Assembly (NCBI RefSeq): GCF_029167625.1
Contig: NZ_CP119145.1
Coordinates: 186,001-250,000, forward strand
Reading direction: 5' to 3'
DNA length: 64,000 nucleotides
Source: Streptomyces sp. AM 4-1-1
GTDB lineage: Bacteria > Actinomycetota > Actinomycetes > Streptomycetales > Streptomycetaceae
The notes under the pieces are model-generated. The model was not told where the DNA came from and made no database searches. It saw only the letters and a program-made list of their open reading frames with translations. Positions 25,201-34,779 of the stretch are shown here, piece by piece. Positions within the stretch are counted from its first letter, which is position 1, and each line of letters opens with the position of its first letter. A program made the position numbers and the translations under genes.

Positions 25201-26137
25201 CCCGGGGCCGCTGTGGAGCGCCGCCCTGCTGCCCGCCCTGCTGATCACGGCCGCCGCGGCGACCGCCGGTCTCGACGCCGTCCTCACGGCCGGGGCCGCG
25301 CGCGGCCGGGCCGGAACGGTCCGCGAGACGGCCTCACGGGCGGCGGCCCCGGTGCGCGAGGTGGTACGCCTCCTGGTGCGGCAGCCCCGCCGTACGACCG
25401 CCATGGACGTCACGCTGCTCCGGATCGGGGTGGTCCTGCTGCCGACGACGGCCGTACTGGCCGCCGCGGTGCTTCCGCTCGGCTTCCGCGCGGTGGGCGA
25501 CCCGGACATCGGCGTCGTGTGGTTCAACGCGCTGGAGGCGCTGGCCTGGGCCGCGGTGTGGCTGACGGGCTGGGCGTCGAACTCGGCCCTGGCCCTGATC
25601 GGCGGCTACCGGTTCCTGGCGCAGGGGCTGGCGTACGAGCTGCCGCACATGTTCGCGCTCACCACGGCGGCGCTGGGCGCGGGCTCACTGCGGGTGGGTG
25701 GCGTGGTCGACGCGCAGGCCGGTCTGTGGTTCGTCGTGTGGATGCCCGTGGCCTTCGTGGTGTACCTGGTCAGCGCCATGGCGATGGCGTTCTGGGGGCC
25801 GTTCGACCAGCCCGTCGGACGTGACGTGTCGGGCGGTGCGGGCGCCGAGCTGTCGGGCGCCGACCGGGTGCTGTTCTTCGGTGGCCGCTGGCTGCTGCTC
25901 GTGGTGGCCGCGGCCGTCGGTGTGCCGCTCTTCCTCGGCGGCGGTCACGGCCCGTGGCTGCCCGGCTGGGCCTGGGTCCTGGTCAAGACCGCGGCCGTGC
26001 TGGCCGTACTGGTCCGGGTCCGGCACCTGGTTCCGGCCGTGCGCATGGACCGTTACACGGAGATCGCCTGGCTGGTGCTCACACCGCTCACGGTTCTCCA
26101 GGCCCTGGTGGTCGCCGTGGTGGTGCTGGGCCGATGA
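25193..26137 (+). CDS. nuoH: NADH-quinone oxidoreductase subunit H-like protein
   Basis: 314 residues, about eight membrane segments. The NuoH hallmark GWASNSALALIGGYRFLAQ followed by YELPHMFALTT is clear, though charged loop residues of the quinone chamber are partly changed. NuoH connects the quinone site with the proton channels. GTG 25193 overlaps the preceding gene by 8 nt, and the stop overlaps nuoJ (ATGA). Confidence 0.9.
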   Translation: MADPGPLWSAALLPALLITAAAATAGLDAVLTAGAARGRAGTVRETASRAAAPVREVVRLLVRQPRRTTAMDVTLLRIGVVLLPTTAVLAAAVLPLGFRAVGDPDIGVVWFNALEALAWAAVWLTGWASNSALALIGGYRFLAQGLAYELPHMFALTTAALGAGSLRVGGVVDAQAGLWFVVWMPVAFVVYLVSAMAMAFWGPFDQPVGRDVSGGAGAELSGADRVLFFGGRWLLLVVAAAVGVPLFLGGGHGPWLPGWAWVLVKTAAVLAVLVRVRHLVPAVRMDRYTEIAWLVLTPLTVLQALVVAVVVLGR

Positions 26138-26697
26138 CGGACGGGCCGCTGTTCTGGGTGCTGGGCGTGTCGGCGGTCGTCGGCGGGGTGTCCGTCTTCC
26201 GTTTCGACTCGATGGCCCGGGCCACGTACGCCCTGCTGTTCTCGCTGCTCTGCGTCGGCGGCGAGGTGATGCTGCTGGGGCTGGACTACCTGGGCGTGGT
26301 GATCGTGCTGATGATGACCGTCGAGATGGCGGTCATGGGCGTCTTCATGATCATGTACATGATGAACCCGGCGGGGCTCACGCCGATGCCGATGCTCCAC
26401 AACCGACGGGGCGCGACGGTCATCAGCCTCGTCGTCCTCGCCGGGCTGACCGCCGGAATCCTCCTGGTGCCCTGGCCTTCGCGGCGCGGCCGGCCACCCG
26501 CCGACGCCACGGAACAGCTCGGCCTGTCCCTGATGGGACCTCAGATGCTCACCATGATGACCCTCGGCATGGCGCTGTTCGCCACCATCGTCGCGACCGT
26601 CGTCCTGGCCACCCGCCGCGGACGTTACGACCGGCTGGGCGACGGCCTCGGCGCCCGGCACGCCGACGACCCGGTGCGTGGCGGTGTCGGCCGGTGA
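26134..26697 (+). CDS. nuoJ: NADH-quinone oxidoreductase subunit J-like protein
   Basis: 187 residues with five hydrophobic segments. The core YALLFSLLCVGGEVMLLGLD corresponds to the NuoJ TM3 region with its pi-bulge. VIVLMMTVEMAVMGVFMIMY follows. Membrane-arm subunit linking H to the K/N channels. ATG overlaps the nuoH stop. Confidence 0.88.
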   Translation: MTDGPLFWVLGVSAVVGGVSVFRFDSMARATYALLFSLLCVGGEVMLLGLDYLGVVIVLMMTVEMAVMGVFMIMYMMNPAGLTPMPMLHNRRGATVISLVVLAGLTAGILLVPWPSRRGRPPADATEQLGLSLMGPQMLTMMTLGMALFATIVATVVLATRRGRYDRLGDGLGARHADDPVRGGVGR

Positions 26698-26999
26698 ACC
26701 TGGAACTCTTCCTGCTGCTCGCCGCCGCGCTGTTCTGCGTCGGCCTGTTCGGCGCGCTCACCCAGCAGAGCGTCGTGATGCTGATGATGGGCCTCGAACT
26801 GATGCTGGGCGGTGTCATCGTCGCCGCCGCAGCCGTCCGGCACTACATCGCCCCGGCGACCGGCGACGGTCAGGTGCTGGTCGTTCTCGCCGTCACGGCG
26901 ATGGCCCTGGAGATGGCGATCGGATTCGCCGTCGTCACCGCCCTGTTCCGCGCCCGCGAGATCGACATGACGGACCTGGCCGCGGAGTTGAAGGAGTGA
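26694..26999 (+). CDS. nuoK: NADH-quinone oxidoreductase subunit K-like protein
   Basis: 101 residues, three helices. It carries the NuoK glutamates in membrane helices: GLELMLGGVIVAAAA (helix 2) and ALEMAIGFAVVTALFR (helix 3). These glutamates form part of the proton path, so pumping function looks retained. GTG start overlaps the nuoJ stop (GTGA). Confidence 0.92.
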   Translation: MNLELFLLLAAALFCVGLFGALTQQSVVMLMMGLELMLGGVIVAAAAVRHYIAPATGDGQVLVVLAVTAMALEMAIGFAVVTALFRAREIDMTDLAAELKE

Positions 27000-28879
27000 G
27001 CGGGGCGGACGGACTCCTGTGGACGCTGATCGCCCTGCCGCTCGTGGCGGGTACCGCGCTCGCCGTCGCCGGACGCGCCGCCGACCGGATCGCGGCCCCC
27101 GTCGCCGTGTGCGTCGCGCTCGGCGATCTCGGTCTCGCGCTGACCGCCGCGCTGCGGCATCCGCACGCGGGCGCGCCACTGGTCGCCGGCCTACCGGTGC
27201 GGCTGGCGGTCGACGGGCTCTCCGGACTGATGGTCGTGACCGTCACGGCGGTGACCCTGGCCGTACTCGCCTCCGGCGTCGGCGAGTTCGGCGCCGCCGA
27301 GGCACGGGCGCGGTACTTCGGCCTGATGCTCGTCTTCGCCGCGAGCATGCTGGTCACGGTCACCGCGGTCTCGCTGCCGGTGCTGCTCATGGGCTGGGAG
27401 GTCATGGGCGCGACCTCCTGGGCGCTGATCGGATACCGGTGGCGCGATCCGGCCGGGGTCGCCGCGGCGGACACCGCGTTCCTCACCACCCGTACCGCCG
27501 ATCTCGGCCTCTACCTCGCGGCCGGGGCCGCGCTCGCGGGCGGCGGTCCCGCCGGGCTCGATCTGGCCCGGCTGTCCGACGCGGCCGGCCCCTGGCGGTC
27601 CGTGGTCACGGCCGGGATCATCGTCGCCGCGCTCGGCAAGTCGGCCCAGCTGCCCTTCAGCTTCTGGCTGTCGGGCGCCATGCGCGGCCCCGGCCCGGTC
27701 TCCGCCCTGCTCCACTCGGCGACGATGGTCGCGGCCGGGGCCTACCTCCTGTTGCGCACCGGACCCCTGCTCGAAGCGTCCGGCTGGGGCGGCGCGGCCG
27801 TGGCCTGGACCGGTGCGGCCACCGCCGTGGCGCTGGGACTCGTCGCGGTGGCCCAGACCGATCTCAAACAGCTGCTGGCCGCTTCGAGCTGCGCGCAGAT
27901 CGGCTTCATGGTCATGGCCGCCGGGGCGGGTGGCGTCACCGGCGGGACGCTCCAGCTGATCGCCCACGCGGCGACGAAGAGCCTGCTGTTCCTCGCGGCG
28001 AGCGCCTGGCTCACCGCACTCGGCACCAGGACGCTGAGCGGACTGTCCGGCGCGGCCCGCCTTCACCGGACGGTCGGCGCCGCCTTCACCGTCGGCGCCC
28101 TCTGTCTGGCGGGGCTGCCACCACTGTCGCTGTGGGCGACGAAGGACCTGCTGCTCGCCTCCGCGCTCGGCCGGAGCCCCTGGCTGTACGTCACGGGGCT
28201 CACCGCCGTCGTGCTGTCCGCTGCCTACAGCGCCAAGGCCCTGTGGTTCGTGCTGCGCCCCGCGCCCGCGCGGGACCGGCCGGAGTACGACACCGAACGA
28301 CGGGGCACCCGCCGGTTCCCCCCGGCCGCCGTGGCGCCGCTCGTCCTGCTGGCCGCCGCCTGCGTCGCGCTGACCGCGACGGCGTTCCCGCCGGTACGCG
28401 ACGCCGTGGAGCGGGTGCTCGGGACGACCGGGCGGGCCGGGCCCGGCGCCTGGGAGGCGGCGCTGTCCGGGGCGGTGGCCCTGGCGTCCGCCGCCACCGC
28501 CTGGGTGTGGGGCGGGCGGGCGCTGCCCTTGCCACCGTCCGCCAGGGCATGGGCCGAGCAGTGGCTGGGACTGGAGCGCTCGGCGCGGCTGCTGGTGGTA
28601 CGGCCCGTGCTGCGGCTCGCCCGGCTGTCGGCGGTCCTCGACGACCGGGTGCTGGACCGGGCCGTCGACGGCTCCGCCCGCCTCACCCTCCGGCTGGCGC
28701 GCGGGACGGACCGGGTGGTGGAGCGGGCCGTCGACGGCACGGTCACCGCCGTCGCGGCCGGAGCACGCGCGCTGGGCGCACTCGCCCGTACCCCGCAGAC
28801 GGGGCAGCTTCACCAGTACCTCTCCCAGGCCGCAGCGGCCTTCACCCTGCTCGCCGTCGTGTTCGTCCTGGTGAGGTGA
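26996..28879 (+). CDS. nuoL: NADH-quinone oxidoreductase subunit L-like protein
   Basis: 627 residues, antiporter-like subunit with about 14-16 membrane helices. Key residues are visible: VLLMGWEVMGATSWALIGY (TM5 Glu), LGKSAQLPFSFWLSGAMRGP (TM7 Lys region) and LLHSATMVAAGAYLLLR (TM8). The long C-terminal amphipathic arm is represented by a charged ~150-residue tail ending in a last helix. GTG 26996 overlaps the nuoK stop. Confidence 0.92.
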   Translation: MSGADGLLWTLIALPLVAGTALAVAGRAADRIAAPVAVCVALGDLGLALTAALRHPHAGAPLVAGLPVRLAVDGLSGLMVVTVTAVTLAVLASGVGEFGAAEARARYFGLMLVFAASMLVTVTAVSLPVLLMGWEVMGATSWALIGYRWRDPAGVAAADTAFLTTRTADLGLYLAAGAALAGGGPAGLDLARLSDAAGPWRSVVTAGIIVAALGKSAQLPFSFWLSGAMRGPGPVSALLHSATMVAAGAYLLLRTGPLLEASGWGGAAVAWTGAATAVALGLVAVAQTDLKQLLAASSCAQIGFMVMAAGAGGVTGGTLQLIAHAATKSLLFLAASAWLTALGTRTLSGLSGAARLHRTVGAAFTVGALCLAGLPPLSLWATKDLLLASALGRSPWLYVTGLTAVVLSAAYSAKALWFVLRPAPARDRPEYDTERRGTRRFPPAAVAPLVLLAAACVALTATAFPPVRDAVERVLGTTGRAGPGAWEAALSGAVALASAATAWVWGGRALPLPPSARAWAEQWLGLERSARLLVVRPVLRLARLSAVLDDRVLDRAVDGSARLTLRLARGTDRVVERAVDGTVTAVAAGARALGALARTPQTGQLHQYLSQAAAAFTLLAVVFVLVR

Positions 28880-28883
28880 CCCC

Positions 28884-30389
28884 GTGCTGACCGTCCTCGT
28901 CCTCGCACCGGCCGCGGTGGCCGCGCTGCTGCTCTGCCTGCCCCGGCGCACGCCCGCGCGGGTGATCCGCGCCGTGTGGCTCGCGGTCACCGCCGCCGAG
29001 CTGGGCCTGACCGTCGCCGTCCGGTCGGGCCACCCGGCGGGCGGCGGGACGAGTCATGAGGAGCGGGCGCGCTGGATTCCGAGCGCGGGCGTCGGCTACC
29101 ACGTCGGCGTCGACGGCCTCTCCCTGCCGCTCACCGCACTGACCTGTGTGCTCTTCCTGGCCTGTGCGGTGTACTCGCTGCGCGGGACCCGGCGTACCCG
29201 GGAGTTCGCGGCGCTCTTCCTGTTCCTCCAGACGACCTGCCTGGGCGTGTTCGTCTCGCTGGACCTGATCCTCTTCTTCGTCTTCTTCGACCTGTCCATC
29301 GTGGCGATGTACTTCGTCATCGCGGGCTGGGGACACCGGGACGCCGGGCGGGCGGCGCTGAAGTTCTTCCTCTACACCTTCGTCGGATCGCTGGCGCTGC
29401 TCCTCGGATTCATCGGCCTCTATCTGGCGGCCTCGCCGCACACCTTCGACATGGTGGAGCTGACCCGGCAGAACCCGCTCGCCGGGCGCGCCGCGTACGG
29501 CGGCGCCGTGCTGCTCGCGATCGGTGTCGGGCTGGCCGTGAAGACCCCCACCGTGCCGTTCCACACCTGGCTGCCGCCGGCCCACACGGAGGCGCCCACC
29601 GCCGGATCGGCGATCCTCGCCGGGGTGCTGCTGAAGATGGGCACGTACGGCTTTCTGCGGATCGCCATGCCGATGCTCCCGGACGCCTGGCGCCGGTACG
29701 CCCTCGTCCTCGTCGTCGTCGGCGTCGTGTCCGTGCTGCACGGGGCGCTGGTCGCCCTGGCGCAGACCGACTTCAAGCGGATGATCGCCTACACCTCGGT
29801 CACCCACATGGGCTATGTCGTGCTCGCCGTGGGCGCGGCGGCCGCCGTGGGCGGCGACGTGGCCGAGGCCCGGTCCCTCGCCGTGACCGGCGCGGTGACG
29901 CAGATGGTCAGTCACGGTCTGCTGACCGGTGCGCTGTTCCTGCTCGCGGGGGTGCTGTACGAGCGGGGGCGTACGTACGACATGGGGGCGTACTCCGGAG
30001 TCGCCGGTCCCGCGCCGGTGTTCGCCGGGCTCACGGGTGTGGCGGCCTTCGCGTCGCTGGGGCTGCCCGGTTTCTCCGGGTTCATCGCAGAGTTCCAGAT
30101 CTTCGCCGGCGCCCTCGGGCCCCGGCCGGTGGCCACGGGACTCTCGCTGTTCGGCATCGTGCTGACCGCCGCGCTGTTCCTACGGGCCTTTCAGAGGGTG
30201 TTCCTCGGACCGGCCGCCCCGTCCGACGCCCCGGGCATCCCGCGGGGGTTCACGGACATCAGGCTCCATGAGGGACTGGCCGTGGCGCCGTTGCTGGCCC
30301 TCGCCGTCGTGCTGGGGGTGGCCCCCCGGTTCCTGCTGGACCTCGTCGAACCGGCGTCGAGGGCCGTCCTCGGGCTGCTCGCGCGGTGA
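28884..30389 (+). CDS. nuoM: NADH-quinone oxidoreductase subunit M-like protein
   Basis: 501 residues, antiporter-like. Motifs FFVFFDLSIVAMYFVIAGWG (TM5 region), KTPTVPFHTWLPPAHTEAPT (TM7 Lys) and SAILAGVLLKMGTYGFLR (TM8) are those of NuoM. FKRMIAYTSVTHMGYV is TM12. All channel-lining charged residues I can check are kept. GTG 28884 lies four bases after the nuoL stop. Confidence 0.93.
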   Translation: MLTVLVLAPAAVAALLLCLPRRTPARVIRAVWLAVTAAELGLTVAVRSGHPAGGGTSHEERARWIPSAGVGYHVGVDGLSLPLTALTCVLFLACAVYSLRGTRRTREFAALFLFLQTTCLGVFVSLDLILFFVFFDLSIVAMYFVIAGWGHRDAGRAALKFFLYTFVGSLALLLGFIGLYLAASPHTFDMVELTRQNPLAGRAAYGGAVLLAIGVGLAVKTPTVPFHTWLPPAHTEAPTAGSAILAGVLLKMGTYGFLRIAMPMLPDAWRRYALVLVVVGVVSVLHGALVALAQTDFKRMIAYTSVTHMGYVVLAVGAAAAVGGDVAEARSLAVTGAVTQMVSHGLLTGALFLLAGVLYERGRTYDMGAYSGVAGPAPVFAGLTGVAAFASLGLPGFSGFIAEFQIFAGALGPRPVATGLSLFGIVLTAALFLRAFQRVFLGPAAPSDAPGIPRGFTDIRLHEGLAVAPLLALAVVLGVAPRFLLDLVEPASRAVLGLLAR

Positions 30390-31789
30390 CCGGCATGGAC
30401 GAGAACCCGGCCGCCCTGCTGCCCGAGATCCTGCTGGCGGGCGGCTCGGTCGTCGGGCTGCTGCTCGGGTCCTGGCTGCCCCGCACCCGGCAGTGGGTGG
30501 TGGCGCTGGTGGCCGCCGCGGTCTGCGTCGCGGGGATCGTGGCGGCGGCCGTGGCCTCGGCCGGGCCGGACAGCACCGCGTTCGGCGGCGCTTTCGCCGT
30601 CGACGCACCGACCACCACCTGCCGGATCGCCGTGCTCGCCGGACTGCTCGTCGTCATCGGGCTCGGCGCCGGGCCGCTGCGGGCGGACCCCAGGGAGAGC
30701 GAGTTCCACGTCCTGCTGCAACTGGGCGCGCTGGGGGCGCTGGTCCTGGCGGGTGCCCAGGACCTGCTGCTGCTGTCCGCCGGATATCTGCTGGCGAGCG
30801 TTCCCGCGTACGCCCTCGCCGGATTCCGCAAGGACGGCCCGGGTACCGAGGCGGCGTTGAAGTTCTACGTCGTCGGGGCGTTCCTCGGGGTGCTGATGCT
30901 GTCCGGGGTCACTCTGCTGTACGCGGCCGGTCGCGCCACCGGCTACCCGGCCCTGGATGCGGCGCTGCGCGACGCGCCCCGGGGACTGGTCGTCGTGGGG
31001 GCGGTCGGGCTGCTGGCCGGGCTCCTGTTCAAGGCGGGGGCTGTGCCCGCGCACTTCTGGGTGCCGGACGCGGTGCAGGGCAGCGCGGCCCCGGTCGCCG
31101 CGTTCCTCACCACCCTGCCGAAGATCGGCGCGCTGGTGGCGCTGGGCCGGCTCGGAGCCGTACCACTGGCAGGTGGCCCGCTCCCCTGGGCCGCTCTGAT
31201 CGCGGTGGTCTCCGCGGCCTCCATGACGCTCGGCAACCTCGGCGCGTTCTTCCAGCGGGACGTGAAGCGGCTGCTCGGCTACTCGGCGATCAGCCAGATC
31301 GGCTATCTGCTGCTGCCGGTGGCGGTGACCGGGCGGGCCTCACTCGCGCAACCCGCGCTCCTGTACTACCTGTTCGCGTACACCGTCACCAATCTCGGTG
31401 CCTTCGCGGTGGTCTGCGCCCTGCCCGACGCCCGCGAGACCGCGGACTACCGGGGGCTGGCGCGGCGGCGCCCGCTGCTCGCGGCGAGCCTCGTCGTCTG
31501 TCTGCTCGGACTCGTGGGCACCCCGCCGACCGCGGTGTTCCTGGGCAAGCTGGAGGCGTTCACCGCCGCTTTCGACGGCGGTCACGGCCGGCTCGCGGTG
31601 CTGGCCGCCGTCAACACCGTGGCCTCGCTCTTCTACTACCTGCGCTGGATCGTCCCCGCCGTCACGCCGGGCGCGGGCGGGCGGCTGCGGGACGGCGGGC
31701 GGGGGCCGCGCCTCCTCGCCTGCGCCACCGCGGCCGGTTCGGTGGTGCTGGGACTCGTCGGCGGACCGGTGCTGGCGGCGCTGCGCTGA
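30386..31789 (+). CDS. nuoN: NADH-quinone oxidoreductase subunit N-like protein
   Basis: 467 residues, antiporter-like, last gene of the cluster. Contains GTEAALKFYVVGAFLGVLML, KAGAVPAHFWVPDAVQGS (TM7 Lys and TM7b) and VKRLLGYSAISQIGYLLLP. GTG 30386 overlaps the nuoM stop; ATG 30395 is an alternative. The stop is 55 bp from the convergent mod transporter gene, and no strong terminator hairpin is apparent in between. Confidence 0.92.
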   Translation: MTGMDENPAALLPEILLAGGSVVGLLLGSWLPRTRQWVVALVAAAVCVAGIVAAAVASAGPDSTAFGGAFAVDAPTTTCRIAVLAGLLVVIGLGAGPLRADPRESEFHVLLQLGALGALVLAGAQDLLLLSAGYLLASVPAYALAGFRKDGPGTEAALKFYVVGAFLGVLMLSGVTLLYAAGRATGYPALDAALRDAPRGLVVVGAVGLLAGLLFKAGAVPAHFWVPDAVQGSAAPVAAFLTTLPKIGALVALGRLGAVPLAGGPLPWAALIAVVSAASMTLGNLGAFFQRDVKRLLGYSAISQIGYLLLPVAVTGRASLAQPALLYYLFAYTVTNLGAFAVVCALPDARETADYRGLARRRPLLAASLVVCLLGLVGTPPTAVFLGKLEAFTAAFDGGHGRLAVLAAVNTVASLFYYLRWIVPAVTPGAGGRLRDGGRGPRLLACATAAGSVVLGLVGGPVLAALR

Positions 31790-31844
31790 GGCCGCTTCCG
31801 TAGCCCTCGCGACGCGCTCCGCCGGGCTCCGCGCTTCGGCGCCC

Positions 31845-33794
31845 TCACCGGGTCACGAGGGTGATCTCCGTGGCCTTGACGCTGGTCCATACCGCTGATC
31901 CGTCGGTGATGCCGAGTTCCGTCGCCGCCGCCGTGGTGATCTCGGCGACCAGGTCCGGTGCCCGCTCAGAGGCGATCACGACCCGTAGCCTGCTGCCGAC
32001 GGCGGTGATCTCACGGACGGTTCCCGGCCAGACGTTACGGGGGCTGCCCGCGGGACGGTCACGGTGCACGGAGACGGCTTCGGGCGCGATGACCGCCAGC
32101 GCCGACGCCCCCTCCGCGACGGGCTCGGCGGTCACCAGCCGGGCGCCGCCGTCGAGCGTGAGGGTGCCGTCGGGCGCCCCGGTGCCCGGCCAGGCGTTGC
32201 GGCCCAGCATCCGGGCCACCCACGGGGAGCGCGGATGGCGGGCGACCTCGGCGGGCGACGCGTCCTGGAGGGTGCGTCCCTCGTCCAGTACCAGGACCCG
32301 GTCGGCCAGCGAGACCGCCTCGACGGGGTCGTGGGTGACGATCAGACAGACGCCCGGGAAGTCGGCGAGGTGCCTGCGCAGGGTGTGGCGCACCCGTGCG
32401 CGGGTGGTCTGGTCGAGGGCCGCCAGCGGTTCGTCGAGGAGCAGCAGCCGGGGCCGGGCGGCGAGCGCCCTGGCCAGCGCGACCCGTCCGGCCTGTCCGC
32501 CGGAGAGCTGTCCGGGTCTGCGGTGGGCCAGTTGGCCGACGCCGAGCTGGTCGAGCCAGCGCTGGGCCTCGCGGCGGGCCTCGGCGCGGCGGACGCCCTG
32601 GGCACGGAGTCCGTACGCGGTGTTGCCGAGGGCGCTCAGGTGCGGGAAGAGCGCGCCGTCCTGCGGGACCCAGGCGACGCCCCTGCGGTGCGGGGGGAGC
32701 GCGGTGATGTCGAGGTCACCGAGGCGCAGTTCGGCGCGGGCCCGGGGGGTGAGGCCGAGGAGGGCGCGCAGCAGGGTGGTCTTGCCCGCCCCGTTGGGGC
32801 CGACGACGGCGATGGTGGTGCCGGGATCGGCGTCGAGGGTCAGCCGGTCGAAGCCGGTGACGTCGGCGTGCAGCGGCCAGCGCTGCCGTGGCTCGTCCGG
32901 TTCCACGGCCGGTTCCACGGCCTCGGAGGTGTCCGGGGCGGGCGGGGTGGTGTCGGCCGCCGGGGGCGTGACGCGCGGGGCGCGGCCCGGGGCGCCGCCG
33001 GTCCAGCGCCCGCGCAGGGCGATCAGGACGGTCATCGCGATGGCGAGCAGCAGCAGCGAGACGGAGGTGGCGGCCTCGGGCGAGTCCTGGAGGAGCAGAT
33101 ACACCTGGAGGGGCAGGGTCTGGGTGGTGCCGGGGAGGTTTCCGGCGAAGGTGATGGTCGCCCCGAACTCCCCGAGGGCGCGTGCCCAGGTCAGCGCGGC
33201 ACCCGCGGCCAGGCCGGGGGCGACCATGGGAAGGGTCACGGTGAGGAACACCCGGACCGGGGAGGCCCCCAGGGACGCCGCTGTCTCCTCGTACGAGGGA
33301 CGCAGTCCGGCCAGGGTGCCTTCGAGACTGATGATCAGGAAGGGCATCGCCACGAAGGTCGCGGCGACGACCGCGCCGGAGGTGTGGAACGGCAGGGTGA
33401 TGCCGAGGGTGTTCTCCAGCCAGGGGCCCAGCACCCCGCGGCGGCCGAAGCCGAGGAGGAGGGCGACCCCGCCGACGGTCGGCGGCAGCACCATCGGCAG
33501 CAGGACCAGGGTGCGGACCAGTGTCTTGCCGGGAAACGGCACCCGGGCCAGCAGCCAGGCGAGCGGCACCCCGAGGAGCAGGGAGAGTCCCAGCGCCCAG
33601 AAGGAGACGAGCAGCGACAGCCTGAGCGCCTGGGTGACACCGGGGCTGGTCAGATGGGTGCCCAGGTCCGCCCAGGAGGTGCGGGCCAGGATGCCGACCA
33701 GCGGCATCAGCAGGAACGCGATCGCGAGGAGGGCGGGAACGGCCAGCGCCAGGGGGGCGCGGGGGCCGGCCGGGCGGGTGCGGTGGCGTCTCAT
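31845..33794 (-). CDS. modBC: Molybdate ABC transporter: ModB permease fused to ModC ATPase
   Basis: 649 residues. Residues 1-265 are a ModB-type permease (six helices; EAA loop EETAASLGASPVRVFLTVTL). After a Pro/Thr-rich linker, residues ~310-540 are an ABC ATPase: Walker A GPNGAGKTT, signature LSGGQAGRVALARAL, Walker B RLLLLDEP and His-loop IVTHD. Residues ~580-649 are a Mop/TOBE molybdate-binding domain (SPRNVWPGTV, SVKATEITL). ModB and ModC are separate chains in most bacteria. ATG 33794 has AGGAA 8 nt upstream. It supplies molybdate for the Mo enzymes found at 2-12 kb. Confidence 0.93.
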   Translation of the reverse strand: MRRHRTRPAGPRAPLALAVPALLAIAFLLMPLVGILARTSWADLGTHLTSPGVTQALRLSLLVSFWALGLSLLLGVPLAWLLARVPFPGKTLVRTLVLLPMVLPPTVGGVALLLGFGRRGVLGPWLENTLGITLPFHTSGAVVAATFVAMPFLIISLEGTLAGLRPSYEETAASLGASPVRVFLTVTLPMVAPGLAAGAALTWARALGEFGATITFAGNLPGTTQTLPLQVYLLLQDSPEAATSVSLLLLAIAMTVLIALRGRWTGGAPGRAPRVTPPAADTTPPAPDTSEAVEPAVEPDEPRQRWPLHADVTGFDRLTLDADPGTTIAVVGPNGAGKTTLLRALLGLTPRARAELRLGDLDITALPPHRRGVAWVPQDGALFPHLSALGNTAYGLRAQGVRRAEARREAQRWLDQLGVGQLAHRRPGQLSGGQAGRVALARALAARPRLLLLDEPLAALDQTTRARVRHTLRRHLADFPGVCLIVTHDPVEAVSLADRVLVLDEGRTLQDASPAEVARHPRSPWVARMLGRNAWPGTGAPDGTLTLDGGARLVTAEPVAEGASALAVIAPEAVSVHRDRPAGSPRNVWPGTVREITAVGSRLRVVIASERAPDLVAEITTAAATELGITDGSAVWTSVKATEITLVTR

Positions 33795-33943
33795 CGCGGG
33801 TTCCTGGGGCTGGGCGGGGGGCCGCCCCGAAGGGTGGCCACCCGGTCGGGTCGCTTCCGGGGGCCCGGGGTCCGGCCGGTCACGTCCCTGTGGCGGGTCT
33901 CCCGGCCGGGCGGCGGTCCCCCGGGCTGTTCACGGCTGTCCGG

Positions 33944-34747
33944 CTACGGCTGCTGGAAGCCCGCGGCCCGCAGGATCTTCTGGGCGGCGGGACCGCTCAG
34001 CCACTTCACGAACGTGTCGGCGGCCTCCGTGTGCGTGGACTGCTTGAGGGTGGCGGCCGGGTAGGAGGCGACGGCGTTCTGCGCGTCGGGGATGTCGACG
34101 GCGTCGACCTTGTCCGTGGCGCCGGCCGCGTCCGTCCGGTAGACGATGCCCGCGTCGGCCTCGCCGAGTTCGACCTTGCTGAGGACCGCGCGGACGTTGG
34201 GCTCCTGCGAGACCGGCTTCACCTCGATCTTCTGGGCGTCCAGGACCTGTTTGCCGTAGCGGCCGACGGGGACCTCGGGGGCGGCGAGGACGACCTTCAG
34301 CTTGGTGTCGGCGAGGTCCTTCAGGCCCTGGATCTTGTGCGGGTTCCCCTCCCCGGTGGCGATCACCAGGCGGTTCTTGGCGATCACGGTCGGGGTGCCG
34401 GTGTCGGAGGCGAGGCCGTCCATCGTCCTGGTGTCCGCGGTGACGAGGGCGTCGGCGGGGGCGCCCTGCTTGACCTGGGCGGCGAGTTCCTGGGAGCCGG
34501 CGAAGGAGAACGTCACGGTGGTGCCGGGGTGCTCCTTCTCGTAGGCGGCGCCCGCGGACTTGAAGACATCGGTGAGCGAGGCGGCGGCGAGCACGGTGAG
34601 GCGCGCCTCGGGCGCCGCGGACGAGCCGGTGGCCCGGGCGCCGTCGGCCTTCCCGCCGTCGTCGCCGCCGCAGGCGGTGAGCGGTGCCAGCAGTGCGGCG
34701 GTGATGAGCGCGGCGGCGGTCCGGCGGACGGTGGGCGTGGTGGGCAT
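33944..34747 (-). CDS. modA: Molybdate-binding lipoprotein ModA
   Basis: 267 residues. A lipoprotein signal with lipobox LTACGG (Cys ~27) is followed by a class II binding-protein fold: LTVLAAASLTDVFKSAG, FSFAGSQELAAQVKQGAPAD (oxyanion-contacting Ser), and the C-terminal DADAGIVYRTDA. It is the extracytoplasmic receptor for molybdate or tungstate. GGAGGAG precedes ATG 34747. The 149-bp gap to modBC holds no other gene that I can see. Confidence 0.93.
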   Translation of the reverse strand: MPTTPTVRRTAAALITAALLAPLTACGGDDGGKADGARATGSSAAPEARLTVLAAASLTDVFKSAGAAYEKEHPGTTVTFSFAGSQELAAQVKQGAPADALVTADTRTMDGLASDTGTPTVIAKNRLVIATGEGNPHKIQGLKDLADTKLKVVLAAPEVPVGRYGKQVLDAQKIEVKPVSQEPNVRAVLSKVELGEADAGIVYRTDAAGATDKVDAVDIPDAQNAVASYPAATLKQSTHTEAADTFVKWLSGPAAQKILRAAGFQQP

Positions 34748-34779
34748 CAGGAAGGGACTCCTCCGGAAGTGGCGACAGG

